A stretch of 64,000 nucleotides of DNA from Chloroflexota bacterium (GCA_020845495.1 JADLFM010000202.1:121447-185446); one strand, 5' to 3'. Positions 1 to 9,774 are shown, counted from the stretch's first letter. Program-made: numbers and translations. The notes: generated from the sequence alone by a model not told the origin.

Positions 1-407
1 CGATCTTCGCGGAGATCGAGCGGCTCGGGCTGTGGCCAGAGATTCGCGCGTTGGAGGGCGTGCCGCGCGACGACCTCCCGCACCTGCTCGATGGCGCGAG
101 CGCCTTCGCCTTCCCCTCGCTATACGAGGGTTTCGGCCTGCCGCCGCTGGAGGCGCTGGCGCGGGGCGTCCCGACCGTGGTCTCCGATACGTCGTCGCTG
201 CCAGAGGTGGTTGGAGATGCTGCCCTGCGCCATCCGCCCGGAGATAGCGATGCGCTCGCAGAGGCGTTGTTGCGCCTGCTCGAAGACGGCCGGCTCCGGG
301 CGCGCTTACAGGCGGCTGGCCCGCGTCGCGCGGCGTCGTTCAGCTGGGAGCAGGCCGCTCGTGAAACGTTCACCGTCTACCGCGAGGCGAGAGGACGAGC
401 GGGCTAG
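1..407 (+). CDS. Glycosyltransferase family 4, C-terminal part (5' truncated by window edge)
   Basis: The visible 134 residues (first full codon at base 3) are the C-terminal nucleotide-sugar-binding lobe of a GT-B glycosyltransferase, which moves a sugar from a nucleotide donor to a growing glycan at the cytoplasmic face of the membrane. The diagnostic segment is FPSLYEGFGLPPLEALARG followed by a PTVVSDTSSLPEVVGDAAL-type loop. This is the E-x7-E donor-binding motif of GT4, with the acidic pair in YEGFG and PPLEAL. The end, with an SWEQAARETFTVYREA helix, is normal for the family. It lies upstream of a set of glycan genes (808-7824), so polysaccharide assembly is likely. Donor and acceptor cannot be told. 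Confidence 0.88.
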   Translation, partial: IFAEIERLGLWPEIRALEGVPRDDLPHLLDGASAFAFPSLYEGFGLPPLEALARGVPTVVSDTSSLPEVVGDAALRHPPGDSDALAEALLRLLEDGRLRARLQAAGPRRAASFSWEQAARETFTVYREARGRAG

Positions 408-427
408 GCGCGGACGATACGGAGGGG

Positions 428-646
428 CTACCGCCGCTGGCTTGCGGCAGTCCCGGGCGACCTATTGGCCAGCGCGAGGCCGATGGCGGCGCCGAGCGCG
501 ATGCCGACGATCACGTCGATGACGGCGTCATCACCTGTGTTCGACCCGATGCCAATGACGTCGCCGACGATGATGCCGATACTGACGCCGGCCACCGCAC
601 CGACTACCATCCAGAGTGCCATGGCGCGACTCACCCGTTCGTTCAT
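428..646 (-). CDS. Small glycine-rich two-helix membrane protein (hypothetical)
   Basis: A 72-residue protein with two hydrophobic segments (about residues 8-27 and 45-62) separated by a short acidic loop rich in Gly, Ile and Asp. It ends in a basic, polar tail. The GAVAGVSIGIIVGDVIGIG and GIALGAAIGLALA stretches look like glycine-zipper membrane helices. The start is supported by a GAGGAG ribosome-binding site eight bases before the ATG. It stands alone on the minus strand between two plus-strand glycosyltransferase genes. No function is recognised. Confidence 0.6.
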   Translation of the reverse strand: MNERVSRAMALWMVVGAVAGVSIGIIVGDVIGIGSNTGDDAVIDVIVGIALGAAIGLALANRSPGTAASQRR

Positions 647-807
647 GCAAGCTCCTCATAGTGTAGTCTCTACCCCGGAGCGAGGCGCACGAGGCATGCC
701 AGTCGAGCGAAATACCCGAGACGTCCGAATTCGCTTGCGTCCTGACGCCTGTCACTGGTATCCCCCAACCTCGTGGTGGCGACCACGATTCAGCCCGTAA
801 CCAACAG

Positions 808-2028
808 GTGCCCGACGCCGTGAAGATCCTGTTTCTGACGCCGCGCGTGCCCTACCCGCTCGACGGCGGCACCAACCTCCGCAACTTTCGGCTGCTTCAA
901 TCGGCCGCGCTGGAACATGAGGTCCACCTGCTCAGCTTTCTGGATCGGCCGCTGGGGACCACCGATTTCGAAGTCGTGGAGCAGGTCTGCCGCCGCGTCG
1001 AGCTACGGCCGGCCCCGCCTCACCGGCGGTTGCAGCGGCTGGAACGGACCGTCTCGTCGCCGCTCCCGGACATGGCATTTCGACGCTGGTCACGTGGTTA
1101 TGTCGATATCCTCGAGACCATGCTCCGCGACGAGCGGTACGACCTGGTGCAGGCCGAGGGCATCGAGATGGCCCGCTACCTACCACTGAGCCGAGGGGTG
1201 CACCGCATATTCAGCGAGCACAACGTCGAATATCTGCTGCAAGAGCGCGCCTACCGGGTCGATCGTGCCCACCCCCGGCGCTGGCCGCTCGCGGCGTATT
1301 CGCTGCTCCAGGCTCGTCGACTCGCCCGCTTCGAACAGGCCGCCTGCCGCCTCGCTGATGCTGTCCTGACCGTCTCTGAGAACGATGCCCGCTCGCTACG
1401 TGGCCTGGAGCCGAGGGGCCGCTACGCCGTGGTCCCGAACGCCATCGACCCGGATGCCTACCCGCGCCGGGCTGGCTGGCCGGACCGCCCGACTCTGCTC
1501 TTGACCGGCACGTTCGACTACCGCCCAAACACCGACGCCGTCCGTTGGTTGCTCGACACGATCCTGCCGGCCGTGCACGTCGAACGGCCCGACACGCGCG
1601 TCTTCGTCGCCGGCCGGGCGCCCTCCCCTGACGTGGTGGCTCGGGGGCAGCACGATCCGCGCATCGTCGTAACTGGCGGCGTCCCGAGCCTCGATGCGTA
1701 CTGGCGCCGCGCGACCGTCTACGTCCTGCCGATGCGGGGCGGGGGCGGCACCCGCTTCAAGGTGCTGGAGGCGATGGCAGCCGGCCTGCCAATCGTCTCG
1801 ACCCGGCTCGGCATGGAGGGAATCGCGGCAATCGACGGCGTCCACTACCTCGCGGCCGACGACGCGCCGACCTTCGCCGCCGCCGTCCTTCGGCTGCTGG
1901 ATGACGCGCCCCTGCGGGAACGGATCGCGGAGGCGGCCAGCGCGCTCGTCCGCGAACAGTATGACTGGCGGGTCGTCGCGCCGCGCCTGCTCGACGTCTA
2001 CCGTACCGTCGTCCGTGAGGCCGCCTGA
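808..2028 (+). CDS. Glycosyltransferase family 4 protein
   Basis: 406 residues with a GT-B layout. The N-terminal lobe opens with KILFLTPRVPYPLDGGTN, the glycine-rich acceptor loop of GT4 enzymes. The C-terminal lobe carries the donor-site motif GGGGTRFKVLEAMAAGLPIVST near residues 312-335. The enzyme should add a sugar from a nucleotide donor to a lipid-linked or oligosaccharide acceptor in the cytoplasm. The start is GTG at 808; a second GTG four codons later is also possible. The glycoside hydrolase gene begins 14 bp after its stop, consistent with co-transcription. The sugar specificity cannot be read from sequence. Confidence 0.9.
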   Translation: MPDAVKILFLTPRVPYPLDGGTNLRNFRLLQSAALEHEVHLLSFLDRPLGTTDFEVVEQVCRRVELRPAPPHRRLQRLERTVSSPLPDMAFRRWSRGYVDILETMLRDERYDLVQAEGIEMARYLPLSRGVHRIFSEHNVEYLLQERAYRVDRAHPRRWPLAAYSLLQARRLARFEQAACRLADAVLTVSENDARSLRGLEPRGRYAVVPNAIDPDAYPRRAGWPDRPTLLLTGTFDYRPNTDAVRWLLDTILPAVHVERPDTRVFVAGRAPSPDVVARGQHDPRIVVTGGVPSLDAYWRRATVYVLPMRGGGGTRFKVLEAMAAGLPIVSTRLGMEGIAAIDGVHYLAADDAPTFAAAVLRLLDDAPLRERIAEAASALVREQYDWRVVAPRLLDVYRTVVREAA

Positions 2029-2042
2029 GCGGCGGAGCCGGC

Positions 2043-3431
2043 GTGTCTCTTCGACCGCTTCTGGGCACACCCGACCATTCACCGGGATCCTCCGGACAGT
2101 CCACGCTGCACGCCTACTCGGGTCGGCCGCGACGCGGCATCGGACGCCAGCCCGCGCGACGACGATGGATCGCCACAATCCTTGGCACCCTACTCCTGTT
2201 CGCCGGTCTGGCCGGGCTCGTCGTCGCGTTCCGCCAACCGCTCTGGGATCGGCTCGATCTGGAAACCAGGCATCGCCTGATCGCCGCCGGCTCACACTTG
2301 ACGGCCCGCCACGTCGAGACTGCCGACGACGTGGCGGTCAGTCCGCGCATCAGGAATCCCGTCGGGGTAAACGTCTTCCTGGATCAAGAGGTCAGCATCG
2401 CCGACCGAGAGCGCAGTCTGGCCATGCTCCGCGCGGCCGGCGTCGGCTGGATTCGCCAGCAAGTCCCCTGGAAAGACATCGAACGCGACGCTAAGGGCGA
2501 CGATTGGGACCGCAAGTGGAACAAGGACGCCTGGACGAACTACGACAACGTCGTCGATCTCGCACAACAGTACGGTATTGACGTGATCGCACGGGTCGAT
2601 ACGTCGCCAGCCTGGGCGCGCCCGAGTCAGGCTGGCGACGCCGACTGGCATCAGGCGCCGCCCGAGCGCTTCGAGGATTACGGCGACTTCCTCCACACCC
2701 TGGCGAGCCGTTACCGGGGGAAGGTTCGAGCCTATCAGGTCTGGAACGAGCCAAATCTGGCCATCGAGTGGGGGCAGCAGGCGCCCGACCCAGCCGCGTA
2801 CGCCCGTCTCTTACGCATCGCCTACGCACGAATCAAGGAAGCCGATCCGGACGCCATCGTGCTGAGCGCCGCGATGGCCCCGACTCTCGAAGAAAGCGAG
2901 CGTGCCCTGAACGAACTGGTCTTCCTCCAGCGGATGTACGATGCCGGTGCACGCGGTAGTTTCGATGTGCTGGGCGTTCAGGCGTACGGGCTGCGGAGTG
3001 GTCCGGATGACCTCCGCGTCGAGGCGGATGACGTCAACTTCTCGCGCACGATGGTCGTCCGAGAACTGATGGTCCACAACGGTGACGCCGCCCGCCCGGT
3101 CTGGGCCACCGAGATGGGCTGGAACGCGCCGCCTTCCGGCTCCACCGAGCCGATCCCGTACGGCGCGGTCAGCGAAGCGCTCCAGGCGAAGTACACGGTC
3201 CGTGCGTTCGAGCGGGCGCGGCAGGAGTGGCCCTGGATGGGCGTCATGGCCATCTGGTTCTTCAAGCTCCCTGAGCCGTGGTCAGCCCAGCCCTGGCACT
3301 ACTTTCAGATGGTCGGCCCGGACTTCACCCCGCACCCGGTCTACCAGGCCATCCGCGACTACGCCGTGCCCCGTTACGGCAGACCGGACGCGGCCGGCTC
3401 TAACACGCCCTCGGCGGCGGCACGCCGGTGA
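2043..3431 (+). CDS. Membrane-anchored clan-A glycoside hydrolase (GH39/cellulase-like)
   Basis: 462 residues. After a basic N-terminus there is one membrane segment (about residues 43-63), then an extracytoplasmic (beta/alpha)8 domain. The clan-A acid/base Glu is E236 in VWNEPN and the likely nucleophile is E357 in WATEMGWN. The spacing of about 120 residues fits GH39-like enzymes. It probably trims or remodels the polysaccharide made by its neighbours. The GTG start at 2043 is tentative because the first 35 residues are unconserved-looking. Its TGA stop overlaps the GTG start of the next gene by four bases, a sign of translational coupling. The substrate is unknown. Confidence 0.85.
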   Translation: MSLRPLLGTPDHSPGSSGQSTLHAYSGRPRRGIGRQPARRRWIATILGTLLLFAGLAGLVVAFRQPLWDRLDLETRHRLIAAGSHLTARHVETADDVAVSPRIRNPVGVNVFLDQEVSIADRERSLAMLRAAGVGWIRQQVPWKDIERDAKGDDWDRKWNKDAWTNYDNVVDLAQQYGIDVIARVDTSPAWARPSQAGDADWHQAPPERFEDYGDFLHTLASRYRGKVRAYQVWNEPNLAIEWGQQAPDPAAYARLLRIAYARIKEADPDAIVLSAAMAPTLEESERALNELVFLQRMYDAGARGSFDVLGVQAYGLRSGPDDLRVEADDVNFSRTMVVRELMVHNGDAARPVWATEMGWNAPPSGSTEPIPYGAVSEALQAKYTVRAFERARQEWPWMGVMAIWFFKLPEPWSAQPWHYFQMVGPDFTPHPVYQAIRDYAVPRYGRPDAAGSNTPSAAARR

Positions 3432-5110
3432 GCGCAGCCTCCGTCCGAGCGCAGCCACGGGCACAAGTGGAGCCGCCAAGGCCCGGTCCGAACGGCCGCA
3501 GGCCATGGGCGAGCGTCAGGCTGGATCGTTGGACGCTCCCGTTCTTGATGGTGCTCGCGATCGGGTTGGGGCTGCGGGGGTTCCTGCTGACCGGCCAGAG
3601 CCTCTGGTACGACGAGGGCGTCAGCGCCTACATGACCCACCGAAGCCTGCCGGAGATCGTGGAGGCCGCCGCCGCCGACATCCACCCGCCGCTCTATTAC
3701 TGGCTCCTTTCCCTCTGGGTCGTCCCGTTCGGCAACGGCGAGGCCGCCCTGCGCGGCTTCTCGGTCCTCTGCGGTACCCTGACGCTCTGGACGGTCTGGC
3801 GCCTCGGGCTGCGGCTCGGGGACCGGTCTGACACAACGTGGGCCGGGCCGTGCAGCGGACTGTTAGCAGCGCTGCTGTTGGCCATCTCACCCCTCGCCGT
3901 GCAGTACAGCCAGGAAGTCCGGATGTACGCCCTGGCCGGGCTGCTCTCCGCCGCTTCTACCTGGGCCGCCATCGCGCTGCTCGCGCGCCGTAGTGCCGGC
4001 GAGCGCGATCTGCGCCGCCAGGCGCTCCTGGCCGGCGGCTACGGCCTCGTCGCCGCGGCGCTGCTCTACACTCACTACTATGGAGCGCTCGTTGTCGTGG
4101 CGCAGCAGACGTATGCGGGCGTGACTATCCTGCTCGCGCGGCGCTGGCGAATCGCCCCAGTCTGGGCACTCGGCAGCGGGCTCGCGGCGCTGCTGTACCT
4201 GCCCTGGCTGCCCTACGCACTCCGTCAAACCGGCTACTACCCCGGCCTCGGTACGCCTGAACCGGCCTGGGCGTTGGCGCTGGACGCCGTCAACGTTCTC
4301 TCGATCGGGGTTGCAACCACGCGCTTCGCCTTCAGGCCGGGTCTGACACCCTTCCTCGCGCTGGCGGCGGCTGCCCTGCTCCCCATGCCGCGCCGGCCCG
4401 TCGTGCCGACGCGGCCACCAGCGGTGCCCTCTGCATCGTACCCACGGCTGCTGCTGGTGCTCTGGCTCGGGCTGCCACTTCTCGGCATCGTGCTGCTGTC
4501 ACAGACCCGGCCCCTCTACGAACCGCGCTTCCTGATGCTGATCCTGCCTGCCTGGACGCTCGTGCTTGCCACCGGCGTCGTGACGTCCGCGCTCTGGGCA
4601 AGCCGGCTGCTCGCCCGCTGTGGCTGGCTCCGGCCCTCCGCTCGGGCCATCGTGCTGGCCGGGCTCGCCACGATCCTGGCCGGTGCACTGCTCGTCCCCA
4701 CAACGCGCTCGCTCTGGTCGTATTACGTGGATCCCTCGTACGCGCGGGACGACTATCGCGGACTCGCGGCGTTCATCACCGCGCGCGAGGTACCCGGCGA
4801 CGCCGTGGTCCTGACGGCGCCCGGACAGGCCGAGATTTTCGGCTACTACTATCGTGGCCGCCTCGACGTGTTCCCGCTGCCCGCTCAGCGCCCGATCGAC
4901 CCGGCCGATACCCGCGCCCGCCTCGAAGATCTGGCCACGACCCATCGACGGGTCTGGCTCGTTCGCTGGGCTGCCAACGAAGCCGACCCGGATGACCTGA
5001 TCCTCCACTGGCTGGAGACGCGCGGCCGACTGGCCGGCAGCCGTTCGTTCGGCCGTGTCGAGCTACGCCAGTACGACCTCGTACTCGTGGGTCACGCCGC
5101 CAATGATTGA
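3428..5110 (+). CDS. GT39-type (PMT/ArnT-like) membrane glycosyltransferase
   Basis: 560 residues with about ten or more hydrophobic helices, typical of GT-C enzymes that use polyprenyl-phosphate sugars on the outer face of the membrane. The first extracytoplasmic loop holds the family's acidic signature, SLWYDEGVSA (about residues 58-67), where the Asp-Glu pair is catalytic in characterised members. HPPLYYW follows near residue 82, as in the PMT_2 domain. The C-terminal region is a soluble extracytoplasmic tail. It overlaps the upstream glycoside hydrolase by GTGA. The acceptor (lipid, protein or polysaccharide) is not evident. Confidence 0.87.
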   Translation: MSAASVRAQPRAQVEPPRPGPNGRRPWASVRLDRWTLPFLMVLAIGLGLRGFLLTGQSLWYDEGVSAYMTHRSLPEIVEAAAADIHPPLYYWLLSLWVVPFGNGEAALRGFSVLCGTLTLWTVWRLGLRLGDRSDTTWAGPCSGLLAALLLAISPLAVQYSQEVRMYALAGLLSAASTWAAIALLARRSAGERDLRRQALLAGGYGLVAAALLYTHYYGALVVVAQQTYAGVTILLARRWRIAPVWALGSGLAALLYLPWLPYALRQTGYYPGLGTPEPAWALALDAVNVLSIGVATTRFAFRPGLTPFLALAAAALLPMPRRPVVPTRPPAVPSASYPRLLLVLWLGLPLLGIVLLSQTRPLYEPRFLMLILPAWTLVLATGVVTSALWASRLLARCGWLRPSARAIVLAGLATILAGALLVPTTRSLWSYYVDPSYARDDYRGLAAFITAREVPGDAVVLTAPGQAEIFGYYYRGRLDVFPLPAQRPIDPADTRARLEDLATTHRRVWLVRWAANEADPDDLILHWLETRGRLAGSRSFGRVELRQYDLVLVGHAAND

Positions 5111-5196
5111 GCATCGGCGCTTCCGAATCGGCCGCCCCTCTCCCACGCACGGGGTAGAGGGTGGGGGCTCCCAGCCACAGGTAACGGGCGGTTGCT

Positions 5197-6174
5197 ATGC
5201 GTGAGAGGGTTGCCCTGTGCCTGACCGTCCTCAACGAGGCCGACAACCTGGACGCGCTGTTCGCGTCGGCGGCAGGTCAGACGCGGAGACCCGATGAGAT
5301 CGTGGTGGTGGACGGCGGGTCGTCGGACGGCACACCGGATGTGATTCAACGTTGGCAGGCATGCGGCCTGCCCATCGTATTCCTGGCTCGGCCCGGCGCG
5401 AACATCTCGACCGGCCGCAACGCCGCCATCGCGCACAGCACGGCGCCCATCGTCGCCGTGACCGACGCCGGCGTGCGGCTCGTGCCCGGCTGGCTGGCGG
5501 CCCTGCTTGCCCCGTTCGGTGCATCCAATCCGCCCGATGTCGTCGCTGGCTGGTTCGAGTCGGACCCACGCTCCGCCTGGGAGACGGCGCTTGGAGCGAC
5601 GACCCTTCCGGACCTTGCCGACATCGACACGGCGACGTTCTTGCCGTCGAGCCGCTCGGCCGCATTCCGGCGCGACGCCTGGGCTCGCGTCGGAGGCTAT
5701 CCCGAGTGGCTCGACTACTGCGAAGACCTCGTCTTCGACATCGCCCTGCGCGACGCTGGCTGTCGCTTCGCCTTCGCGGCCGAGGCAGTCGCTCGGTTTC
5801 GGCCGCGCTCGTCTCCGCAAGCGTTCTTCCAGCAGTACTATCGCTACGCTCGCGGCGACGGGAAGGCCGACCTCTGGCGAAAGCGCCACGCCATCCGCTA
5901 TGCCACCTACCTCGGGTTGCCGCTCGGCGTGCTGGCAGCCCGCCATCGGCCCTGGCTCGTCCTGCCGCTCGTCCTCGCAGCGGCGGCCTACATGCGCCGC
6001 CCATATCAGCGACTCCGACCGACCCTCACCAACCTGTCCCCGCGCGACCGATGGGCCGCCATCGCCTGGGTTCCCCTCGTGCGCGCGATCGGCGACGTGG
6101 CGAAGATGGCCGGGTACCCGGTTGGCGTGTGGTGGCGGCTGCGACAGACACCACCGCCAGGCACCGAGCCATGA
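5197..6174 (+). CDS. Glycosyltransferase family 2 protein
   Basis: 325 residues, GT-A fold. It begins ALCLTVLNEADNLDALFASA (ORF residues 6-25), the usual nucleotide-binding start. It continues with DEIVVVDGGSSDGT, which supplies the first conserved Asp, and VTDAGVRL near residues 88-95, the DXD-type metal-binding position. A C-terminal hydrophobic segment around residues 240-265 may tether it to the membrane. It sits in the glycan cluster 86 bp after the GT39 gene and just ahead of the initiating sugar transferase. It is likely an inverting transferase extending a lipid-linked glycan. Linkage and donor are unknown. Confidence 0.9.
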   Translation: MRERVALCLTVLNEADNLDALFASAAGQTRRPDEIVVVDGGSSDGTPDVIQRWQACGLPIVFLARPGANISTGRNAAIAHSTAPIVAVTDAGVRLVPGWLAALLAPFGASNPPDVVAGWFESDPRSAWETALGATTLPDLADIDTATFLPSSRSAAFRRDAWARVGGYPEWLDYCEDLVFDIALRDAGCRFAFAAEAVARFRPRSSPQAFFQQYYRYARGDGKADLWRKRHAIRYATYLGLPLGVLAARHRPWLVLPLVLAAAAYMRRPYQRLRPTLTNLSPRDRWAAIAWVPLVRAIGDVAKMAGYPVGVWWRLRQTPPPGTEP

Positions 6175-6354
6175 TGTTTGGCGAGTGTCGATTCGTCGTC
6201 CCGTTTTGGGCAGGATGGGCGCTTGCCCATATCTGGCGCATGGCAGTATCCTCCGGGCACGCATGGCTGGACTTTCGCGGCTCGAACTTGCGCCTTCGGG
6301 TGTCACGCGCGCCGTGGATCGACCCCGCCCCCCAAGGCGCGGCCGCTCTGCGCC

Positions 6355-7824
6355 GTGACTGATACGCTGGCACGTCCGGTGCTGAGTAGCGTTCGGCCAC
6401 TCCCTGGCGTCGTCTCTACGCGGCGTTCACGCGCATTGCGTGTCCTCAACGTCGTCGCGCTGCTCGCCGCCGACCTGCTGATGCTGTACGTCGCCTACCG
6501 GCTGACGTACCTGATCCGCTATCGCCCCGAGGTGCTGGGCGCCGGCGAGATTCCGGCGCCCGAACAGTACGCCGATGCCGTGACCGCAATCGCGGCCGGC
6601 CTGATCGGCGCCTTCGCGTTCTGTCGCCTCTACATCCCCCGACGGGGCCTCTCGCGGATCGATCTGCTGTACTCGCTGGCAGTTGGCGTGACGGCCGGCT
6701 TCGTTATCGGGCTGGCGGCAATCGTCTTGCTGTATCGCGGCCTCGAACTACCCCGCCTCGTGCTGGTGCTCTGGTGGGCGGCGTCGATTCTGGCAATCTG
6801 GCTCGCGCGTGTCGTGCTCGATACTGGCTTTCGCATCGCCCGCACCTTTGGCCTGGGCACCGCAAACGTCTTGATCGTGGGTGCCGGTGAGTCCGGCGAG
6901 ATCATCCTCGACAAGATCCGCCACGCGCCGGAGCTTGGCTACCGGGTGGTCGGTTTCGTCGACGACGTCCACCTCGACCTCTTTCCCTCTGGCGCGCCCA
7001 TCCTCGGCACGCTAGGGGACGTCCCCCACCTGATCCGTCAGCATGCCATTAGCGACCTGATCATTGCGGCGCCGCGCCTGGAGCAGCGCGATGTGCTGGA
7101 GTTGGTGGCGAACTGCGCCCACGCGCACGTCAACGTGAAACTCTTTCCGGACATCCTCCAGATCATGTCGACCGAGGTGACGACGAGCGACCTGACCGGG
7201 CTCCCGATGGTTCAGGTCCGGGACGTAGCGCTGCGGGGCTGGAACCTGACCTTGAAACGCGCGATGGACCTCTCGTTCAGCGCAGTCGCGCTGATCGTTC
7301 TGTCGCCGATCCTGATGCTGCTGGCCCTGGGCGTGCGGCTCTGGGGTGGGCGCGGTCCGGTCTTTTACACCCAGGAGCGAGTGGGCCTGGACGGGCGGCC
7401 GTTTCAGTTGATCAAGTTCCGTTCGATGAAGGCGGACGCCGAAGCCTCCTCTGGTCCAGTCTGGGCGACACCGGACGACGAGCGCCGAACCCGGATCGGC
7501 ACGTTCTTGCGCCGCTGGAGCCTGGACGAGCTTCCCCAGTTGGTCAATGTGCTCGTCGGAGAGATGAGCATGGTCGGGCCGCGTCCGGAGCGCCCGCACT
7601 TCGTCGAGCAATTCAGCCGGGTCGTGCCACGGTACTCCGAGCGGCACAATGAGAAGGCGGGCATGACCGGCTGGGCACAGGTGAACGGCCTGCGGGGTCA
7701 GACGTCGATCACCGAGCGCACCAAGTACGACCTCTTTTATGTCGAGAACTGGTCGCTGGCGTTCGACATCAAGATCCTGCTCAAGACGGTCGGGGCGGTT
7801 TTCCGGGACAAGAACGCCTACTAA
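6355..7824 (+). CDS. Exopolysaccharide polyprenyl-phosphate sugar-1-phosphate transferase (initiating enzyme)
   Basis: 489 residues from the chosen GTG at 6355; an upstream in-frame start at 6178 gives an implausible Cys/Pro-rich extension. Domains in order: four to five N-terminal membrane helices, a Rossmann-like CoA_binding_3 domain beginning VLIVGAGESGEIILDKI, one further membrane helix, and the catalytic bacterial sugar transferase domain. The last shows VFYTQERVGLDGRPF, IKFRSMKADAE, RRWSLDELPQLVNVL and SMVGPRPERP. It starts polysaccharide repeat-unit synthesis by moving a sugar phosphate onto undecaprenyl phosphate. Its presence makes the 1-7824 region an exopolysaccharide locus. Confidence 0.92.
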   Translation: MTDTLARPVLSSVRPLPGVVSTRRSRALRVLNVVALLAADLLMLYVAYRLTYLIRYRPEVLGAGEIPAPEQYADAVTAIAAGLIGAFAFCRLYIPRRGLSRIDLLYSLAVGVTAGFVIGLAAIVLLYRGLELPRLVLVLWWAASILAIWLARVVLDTGFRIARTFGLGTANVLIVGAGESGEIILDKIRHAPELGYRVVGFVDDVHLDLFPSGAPILGTLGDVPHLIRQHAISDLIIAAPRLEQRDVLELVANCAHAHVNVKLFPDILQIMSTEVTTSDLTGLPMVQVRDVALRGWNLTLKRAMDLSFSAVALIVLSPILMLLALGVRLWGGRGPVFYTQERVGLDGRPFQLIKFRSMKADAEASSGPVWATPDDERRTRIGTFLRRWSLDELPQLVNVLVGEMSMVGPRPERPHFVEQFSRVVPRYSERHNEKAGMTGWAQVNGLRGQTSITERTKYDLFYVENWSLAFDIKILLKTVGAVFRDKNAY

Positions 7825-7922
7825 CGCCGACCGGGGTTGCCCGTCGGTTCGAGCGTGCGGTCCGACACGCGCGTTACGCGGTCGGGGTGTCTGGAGGAAG
7901 AGGGGCGTCTGATCCGCCTCGG

Positions 7923-9104
7923 TCAGAGAACGCCCCGCTCCCTGAGCGCCGCGATCTCGGCTGGCGTGTAGCCAAGCTCCACCGCGAGCTCGTCGGTATG
8001 CTGACCCAGGGCCGGAATCGCCCCGGTCCGCTGGGGCATGTCGAAGAGATTGAGCGGGTGAGCGAGCGCACGGAGCGGCCCGACCGGGCTCTCGACTTCG
8101 AGCCAGCGATGGCGCGCCGCCAGTTGCGGATGATCGACCAGATCGTCCACCTCGTTGAGGCTGCCGAACGGCACGTCGGCGGCGGCGAGGCGCCCCTCCA
8201 CCGTGGTGCGGTCGGCCTGTCCGAAGACCTCCTCGATGAACGGTTCCAGGACGTCGCGGTGATGGAGCCGCGCCTCGTTGGTGGCGAAGCGGAGGTCATC
8301 GACCAGGTCGGGCCGCCCGAGCACGCCCTCACAGAGCCGCCGCCACTGTCCTTCGTTCTGGACTGCCAGGTTGACGTACTCGCCGTCGCCGCAGCGGTAC
8401 GGCCCATACGGAACGATGATGTTGTGCCGCCAGCCAGCACGCTCCAGCTTCGTGTGCCCGTACATCCAGAAGTAGGCCGGCCCGTTCATCCACTCTGCCA
8501 GGCAGTCGAGCATCACCGTCTCGATCGTCCGGCCCTGGCCGGTCCGCTCTCGCTCGTACAGGGCGGCCAGAATCGACGAAAAGGCGTACATTCCCGACGC
8601 GATGTCGGCGATCGAGATGCCGATCTTGGCCGGCGCCTCCGGCGACCCGGTCGTCGAGATCAGGCCGCTCTCCCCCTGCAACAGCAGATCGAACGCCTTG
8701 CGGTCGCGGTACGGGCCGCTGCTGCCGTAGCCGGAGATATCGCAGGCGATCAGCCGGGGATGGCGCTCGCGCAGCGTCGCCCCACCCAGGCCCAGTCGCT
8801 CGGCGACGCCCGGTCCGAGGTTTTGGATGAAGACGTCGGCTCGTGCGAGCAACCGGCCCAGCATCTCACGACCGCCGGCCTGTTTCAGGTCGAGCGTCAG
8901 GCTACGCTTGCCTCGGTTCAGCCAGACGAAGTAGCTCGACATGCCCCGGACTACCGTGTCGTAACGGCGGCCGAAGTCGCCGCCATCGGGCCGCTCGACC
9001 TTTACCACGTCGGCGCCAAGGTCGGCGAGGTGACGGGTGCAGAACGGCGCGGCGACAGCCTGTTCGAGCGCGACCACCCTCACCCCGTCGAGCGGGTACC
9101 CCAT
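7923..9104 (-). CDS. CaiB/BaiF family class III CoA-transferase
   Basis: 393 residues from the ATG at 9104, which has a GGAGGG site just upstream; longer in-frame starts reach 9194. The start LDGVRVVALEQAVAAPFCTR, the LGADVVKVERPDGGDFGR loop and NRGKRSLTLDLK are standard. The catalytic Asp is in GISIADIASGMYA (about residue 170). Family members move CoA between organic acids such as carnitine, formate/oxalate or succinate/benzylsuccinate. The acyl substrate is not predictable here. It is last in a minus-strand run and overlaps no neighbour. Confidence 0.9.
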   Translation of the reverse strand: MGYPLDGVRVVALEQAVAAPFCTRHLADLGADVVKVERPDGGDFGRRYDTVVRGMSSYFVWLNRGKRSLTLDLKQAGGREMLGRLLARADVFIQNLGPGVAERLGLGGATLRERHPRLIACDISGYGSSGPYRDRKAFDLLLQGESGLISTTGSPEAPAKIGISIADIASGMYAFSSILAALYERERTGQGRTIETVMLDCLAEWMNGPAYFWMYGHTKLERAGWRHNIIVPYGPYRCGDGEYVNLAVQNEGQWRRLCEGVLGRPDLVDDLRFATNEARLHHRDVLEPFIEEVFGQADRTTVEGRLAAADVPFGSLNEVDDLVDHPQLAARHRWLEVESPVGPLRALAHPLNLFDMPQRTGAIPALGQHTDELAVELGYTPAEIAALRERGVL

Positions 9105-9165
9105 CCGAGCCCTCCGCGTATCCTGCGCGTCGGCAGTGTAACGCAGGCGGTGAGGGAGCCTCTCG

Positions 9166-9774
9166 TCAGGTTGAGCGGTCTCGCAGAAGCGCAAAGCCGA
9201 CGACGTACGCGTACACGAGCGCTGCCGGTACGCTGGCGATGGCTGCGCCGACGCCGGTCAGCCCGGTGCGGCGCTCCAGGACGCCCGCACCTGCCCCCAG
9301 CAACAGGCCGTAGAGCAGGCCGAACAACAGCATACCGGCGACCTGGGCAGCAAGAATCCAGAGCGCGCCCGGCGTTCGGCGACTGATTGCCCACTCACCT
9401 ACCCCGAGCGCCAGTCCGCTGGGCAAGAGCACCAGTGGGAACAGCGCCACTTCGCAACCAACCGATGGTCCCTGGCAGAACGCAAACGCCTGCCCCGCCA
9501 TGAACGGCGTCACAACCACTGAGACGCTGAGCACGATCAGCCCCGCCAGCACCCACGGCAGCCAGCGCCAGACCACAGAGTCGGTCGGTCGACGCGGGAG
9601 CAGCGAGACCTGGAGCGCGTAGGCGAGCGGGCCGAAGAAGAGCAGAACTGGCCAGCCATCGCCGCTCCCAAGTGGCGGGAGGCTGAGCAGAGCGGCAATG
9701 GCCGCATGCAAGGTGATCCAGAGCAAGAATGAACTGAGCGGTGCCCCCGCCTTCGCCGACGTCTGACTCATCAC
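9166..9774 (-). CDS. Polytopic membrane protein of unknown function
   Basis: 202 residues with about five or six hydrophobic helices, beginning around residues 14-32, 42-58, 72-92, 108-125, 137-160 and 168-190. No catalytic motif or known family signature is seen. Two Cys residues lie in a short loop (FCQGPSVGCEV), which could form a disulfide on the outer face. It lies between an AcuC-like deacetylase and a CoA-transferase, on the same strand. Composition and codon bias look native. Confidence 0.7.
   Translation of the reverse strand: MMSQTSAKAGAPLSSFLLWITLHAAIAALLSLPPLGSGDGWPVLLFFGPLAYALQVSLLPRRPTDSVVWRWLPWVLAGLIVLSVSVVVTPFMAGQAFAFCQGPSVGCEVALFPLVLLPSGLALGVGEWAISRRTPGALWILAAQVAGMLLFGLLYGLLLGAGAGVLERRTGLTGVGAAIASVPAALVYAYVVGFALLRDRST

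Noticed and set aside
5111..5196. CCCTCTCCCACGC...GAGGGTGGGGGC as a terminator.
   Set aside because: The arms match only in part and no U-tract follows; the next gene runs on in the same direction.
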